From NCBI GenBank assembly GCA_949902685.1, contig CATLDS010000033.1, forward strand, positions 1 to 6,242: 6,242 nt of DNA. The letters run 5' to 3'. The notes below the pieces were generated by a model. The model was not told where the DNA came from. It did no database searches and worked only from the letters and a program-made list of their open reading frames with translations. Within the stretch, counting starts at the first letter, position 1, and each line of letters opens with the position of its first letter. Made by a program: the position numbers and the translations under genes. The DNA is from an uncultured Christensenellaceae bacterium. Its GTDB lineage: Bacteria > Bacillota > Clostridia > Christensenellales > UBA1242. Shown in pieces: positions 6,031-6,242 of the stretch.

Positions 6031-6242
6031 TTATTGGCCTAAAGTTACTAATGCACCTAGTTATTATAATCTTTACTTTGAGACTCAATATATTGATTTT
6101 TTGCATAGATATGCTATTAAAAGAAATACAGCAATTTTTACAGAAGGCCCAATGTTTTCCTTAGTATTGATGTGTGCAATTATGTTTTATTATAGATTTG
6201 GCAGGGAATATAAATTTCCCAAATATCAAATTTGGATTTATA
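6002..6242 (+). CDS. Wzy-like polysaccharide polymerase fragment (5' end missing, runs off the right edge)
   Basis: The plus frame is open from 5990 to the window end (the last in-frame stop is 5987-5989) and gives about 80 residues of convincing protein without an initiator at its left end. It reads ISPTGYIKFYWPK, then an aromatic-rich stretch, then R-N-T-A-I-F-T-E-G-P-M-F followed by a hydrophobic helix (SLVLMCAIMFYY) and a charged loop. The R-N-x-x-I-F-x-E-x-P-M block before a membrane helix is typical of O-antigen/capsule polymerases, where the periplasmic loop re-enters the membrane. Such proteins have 10-12 membrane helices and about 400 residues, so this is a mid-protein slice. In-frame ATG codons inside the helix are not believable starts. 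The family call is from pattern recognition only. Confidence 0.5.
   Translation, partial: MISPTGYIKFYWPKVTNAPSYYNLYFETQYIDFLHRYAIKRNTAIFTEGPMFSLVLMCAIMFYYRFGREYKFPKYQIWIY

Noticed and set aside
6201..6236. Inverted repeats GGGAA/TTCCC and CCAAAT/ATTTGG near the right edge
   Set aside because: They lie inside the open polymerase frame, are short and AT-rich, and have no T-run, so they are probably chance.

Overview
The window looks like a piece of chromosome from an AT-rich member of the Firmicutes (Bacillota), most likely an uncultured, Clostridia-type bacterium. The reasons are the gene set (a YqfD-type sporulation protein, YbeY, Era, a YqzL-like small protein, RecO and pyruvate phosphate dikinase), low GC, strong AGGAG ribosome binding sites, and TGG-coded Trp with the standard code. 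I cannot name the species from sequence alone.

Layout from left to right. Positions 1-1419 (minus) hold the N-terminal 473 residues of pyruvate phosphate dikinase (ppdK), which runs off the left edge just after its catalytic histidine. Two small plus-strand genes follow (1569-2084 and 2175-2669). They are paralogues of one family that I do not recognise. Each has its own sigma-70-type promoter and its own terminator, and the first promoter contains a perfect TATCAC/GTGATA dyad that looks like a repressor operator. The second terminator is shared with the convergent recO gene. From 6014 back to 2690 the minus strand carries a tight housekeeping run: yqfD, a ybeY-era gene fusion, a 51-codon yqzL-like gene, and recO.

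The run follows the familiar Firmicutes order yqfD - phoH - ybeY - dgk/cdd - era - yqzL - recO - ... - ppdK, but it has been compacted. The genes usually found between yqfD and ybeY and between ybeY and era are missing, and ybeY and era have become one 457-codon reading frame. Both halves act in maturation of the 16S rRNA 3' end, so the fusion makes functional sense. The two unknown genes sit in reverse orientation between recO and ppdK, as a small accessory insertion in an otherwise conserved neighbourhood would.

The right end is abnormal. yqfD lacks a plausible start and about 30-40 N-terminal residues. From about position 6005 onward the plus strand reads as the middle of a membrane polysaccharide polymerase (Wzy-like) that has no start codon. 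Two unrelated genes, each missing its 5' part, meet at about 5990-6030. This is either a real rearrangement breakpoint or a chimeric assembly join, and the sequence alone cannot decide which.

The most interesting items are the YbeY-Era fusion, the orphan paralogue pair with its operator-like dyad, and the abrupt junction at the right end.
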